In this document: positions 21,492-21,992 of the stretch, piece by piece
Layout: each line of letters begins with the position of its first letter
Position numbering within the stretch: position 1 is the stretch's first letter
Source of the DNA: Cyclobacteriaceae bacterium
GTDB taxonomy: Bacteria > Bacteroidota > Bacteroidia > Cytophagales > Cyclobacteriaceae
DNA: 21,992 bases
Assembly: GCA_021648745.1 (NCBI GenBank)
Contig: JAKISE010000052.1
Location: 1-21,992 of the forward strand
Direction of reading: 5' to 3'
The notes under the pieces: generated by a model
Told to the model about the DNA's origin: nothing
Databases searched by the model: none
Seen by the model: the letters and a program-made list of their open reading frames with translations, nothing else
Position numbers and translations under genes: made by a program

Positions 21492-21992
21492 ATGAAACTA
21501 AATTATTTTTTATCTGTAATGGCTGTTGGCATTTTAAGCTTACAAGCAAACGCACAAAAAATCACAACTGATTTTGATAAAAATGCGGATTTTACCCAAT
21601 ACAAATCTATTACTTTCTTAGGGTGGCAACAAGGAAGTGAAAAACTGATAAACGACCTTGACAAAGAGCGGATGAGAACTGCTTTTGTAAGTGAATTTAA
21701 ATCAAGGGCTATGGAAAAAGGAGGAGAAGATGCCGACCTTGCTATCACTTTATACCTTGTTCTTGAACAAAAAACAAGTACTACAGCCTACACTAATTAT
21801 TATGGTGGAGCAGGCAGTTATGGCCGATATGGCCGAGGTGGATGGGGTTGGGGTAATGGCTATACCAACACTACCTATAGCGAAAATGATTACATAAAAG
21901 GAACGCTTGTAATGGATGTATATGATAATAGCTCAAATCAGTTAATCTGGCAAGGTGTGGCTAGTGGAACAGTGAAAGAAAACCCTAAAAAA
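21492..21992 (+). CDS. DUF4136-type exported protein, 3' end outside window
   Basis: An open frame from ATG 21492 runs to the end of the window, 167 codons without a stop. It has a signal peptide (MKLNYFLSVMAVGILSLQANA, cut before QKI). The mature part starts ITTDFDKNADFTQYKSITFL, and the visible C-terminal part, YIKGTLVMDVYDNSSNQLIW followed by QGVASGTV, is the DUF4136 pattern. These are periplasmic or outer-membrane-associated proteins of unknown function, often lipoproteins; no lipobox is seen here. A Gly/Tyr-rich loop (YYGGAGSYGRYGRGGWGWGN) interrupts the domain. It lies 67 bases after the SulP gene. Confidence 0.85.
   Translation, partial: MKLNYFLSVMAVGILSLQANAQKITTDFDKNADFTQYKSITFLGWQQGSEKLINDLDKERMRTAFVSEFKSRAMEKGGEDADLAITLYLVLEQKTSTTAYTNYYGGAGSYGRYGRGGWGWGNGYTNTTYSENDYIKGTLVMDVYDNSSNQLIWQGVASGTVKENPKK

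Overview
The window looks like a chromosomal segment of a Bacteroidota bacterium, probably of the Cytophagales type. The evidence is the compact hisG-D-C-B-H-A-F-IE operon with a bifunctional HisB, the Lys/Glu/Pro-rich IF-2 linker, the secreted M14 and HExxHxxGxxH peptidases, the near absence of Shine-Dalgarno sequences, and several matches to the Bacteroidota promoter consensus (TTG, about 19 bases, TAnnTTTG). The genus assignment is inference. No plasmid, phage, CRISPR, tRNA or rRNA signature was seen.

Layout: 1-264 holds part of a dispersed repeat and the terminator of the translation operon. 265-4832 (minus strand) is rimP-nusA-infB, with a well-formed promoter at 4896-4926 and a 12-bp perfect hairpin inside the leader, 12 bases before the rimP start. 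4948-11901 (minus strand) is a complete eight-gene histidine operon whose genes overlap or nearly touch. 11945-12106 holds the regulatory leader of that operon. 12166-12362 is a second copy of the repeat, with inverted ends. 12435-12962 is yjjX. 13082-19085 (minus strand) is a group of exported or accessory proteins: a DUF5117-type zinc metalloprotease, an exported protein of unknown function and a Rieske protein in overlapping reading frames, followed by an M14 carboxypeptidase-like protein. 19220-19327 is an unannotated-size 35-residue membrane protein gene with its own perfect terminator. 19437-21992 (plus strand) carries a TfoX-N-domain protein, a SulP anion transporter and the start of a DUF4136 exported protein that runs off the window.

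The most interesting finding is a complete histidine transcription attenuator in front of hisG. A 21-codon leader peptide contains five consecutive His codons (12026-12040). It is followed by a 13-bp terminator hairpin with a T-run (11946-11976), and the leader can also form an alternative 8-bp antiterminator pairing and a competing upstream pause hairpin. All three structures can be read from the sequence and fit the classical enterobacterial his attenuation model, here in a Bacteroidota-type genome. The second regulatory point is the hairpin in the rimP-nusA-infB leader, which can act both as the his operon terminator and as a possible attenuator of an operon that encodes the termination factor NusA.

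How the genes work together: the eight his genes cover every step from PRPP and ATP to histidinol and then histidine. HisG is the feedback-regulated long form, so enzyme-level and transcript-level control are both visible. rimP, nusA and infB link ribosome maturation, transcription elongation/termination and translation initiation, as they do in many bacteria.
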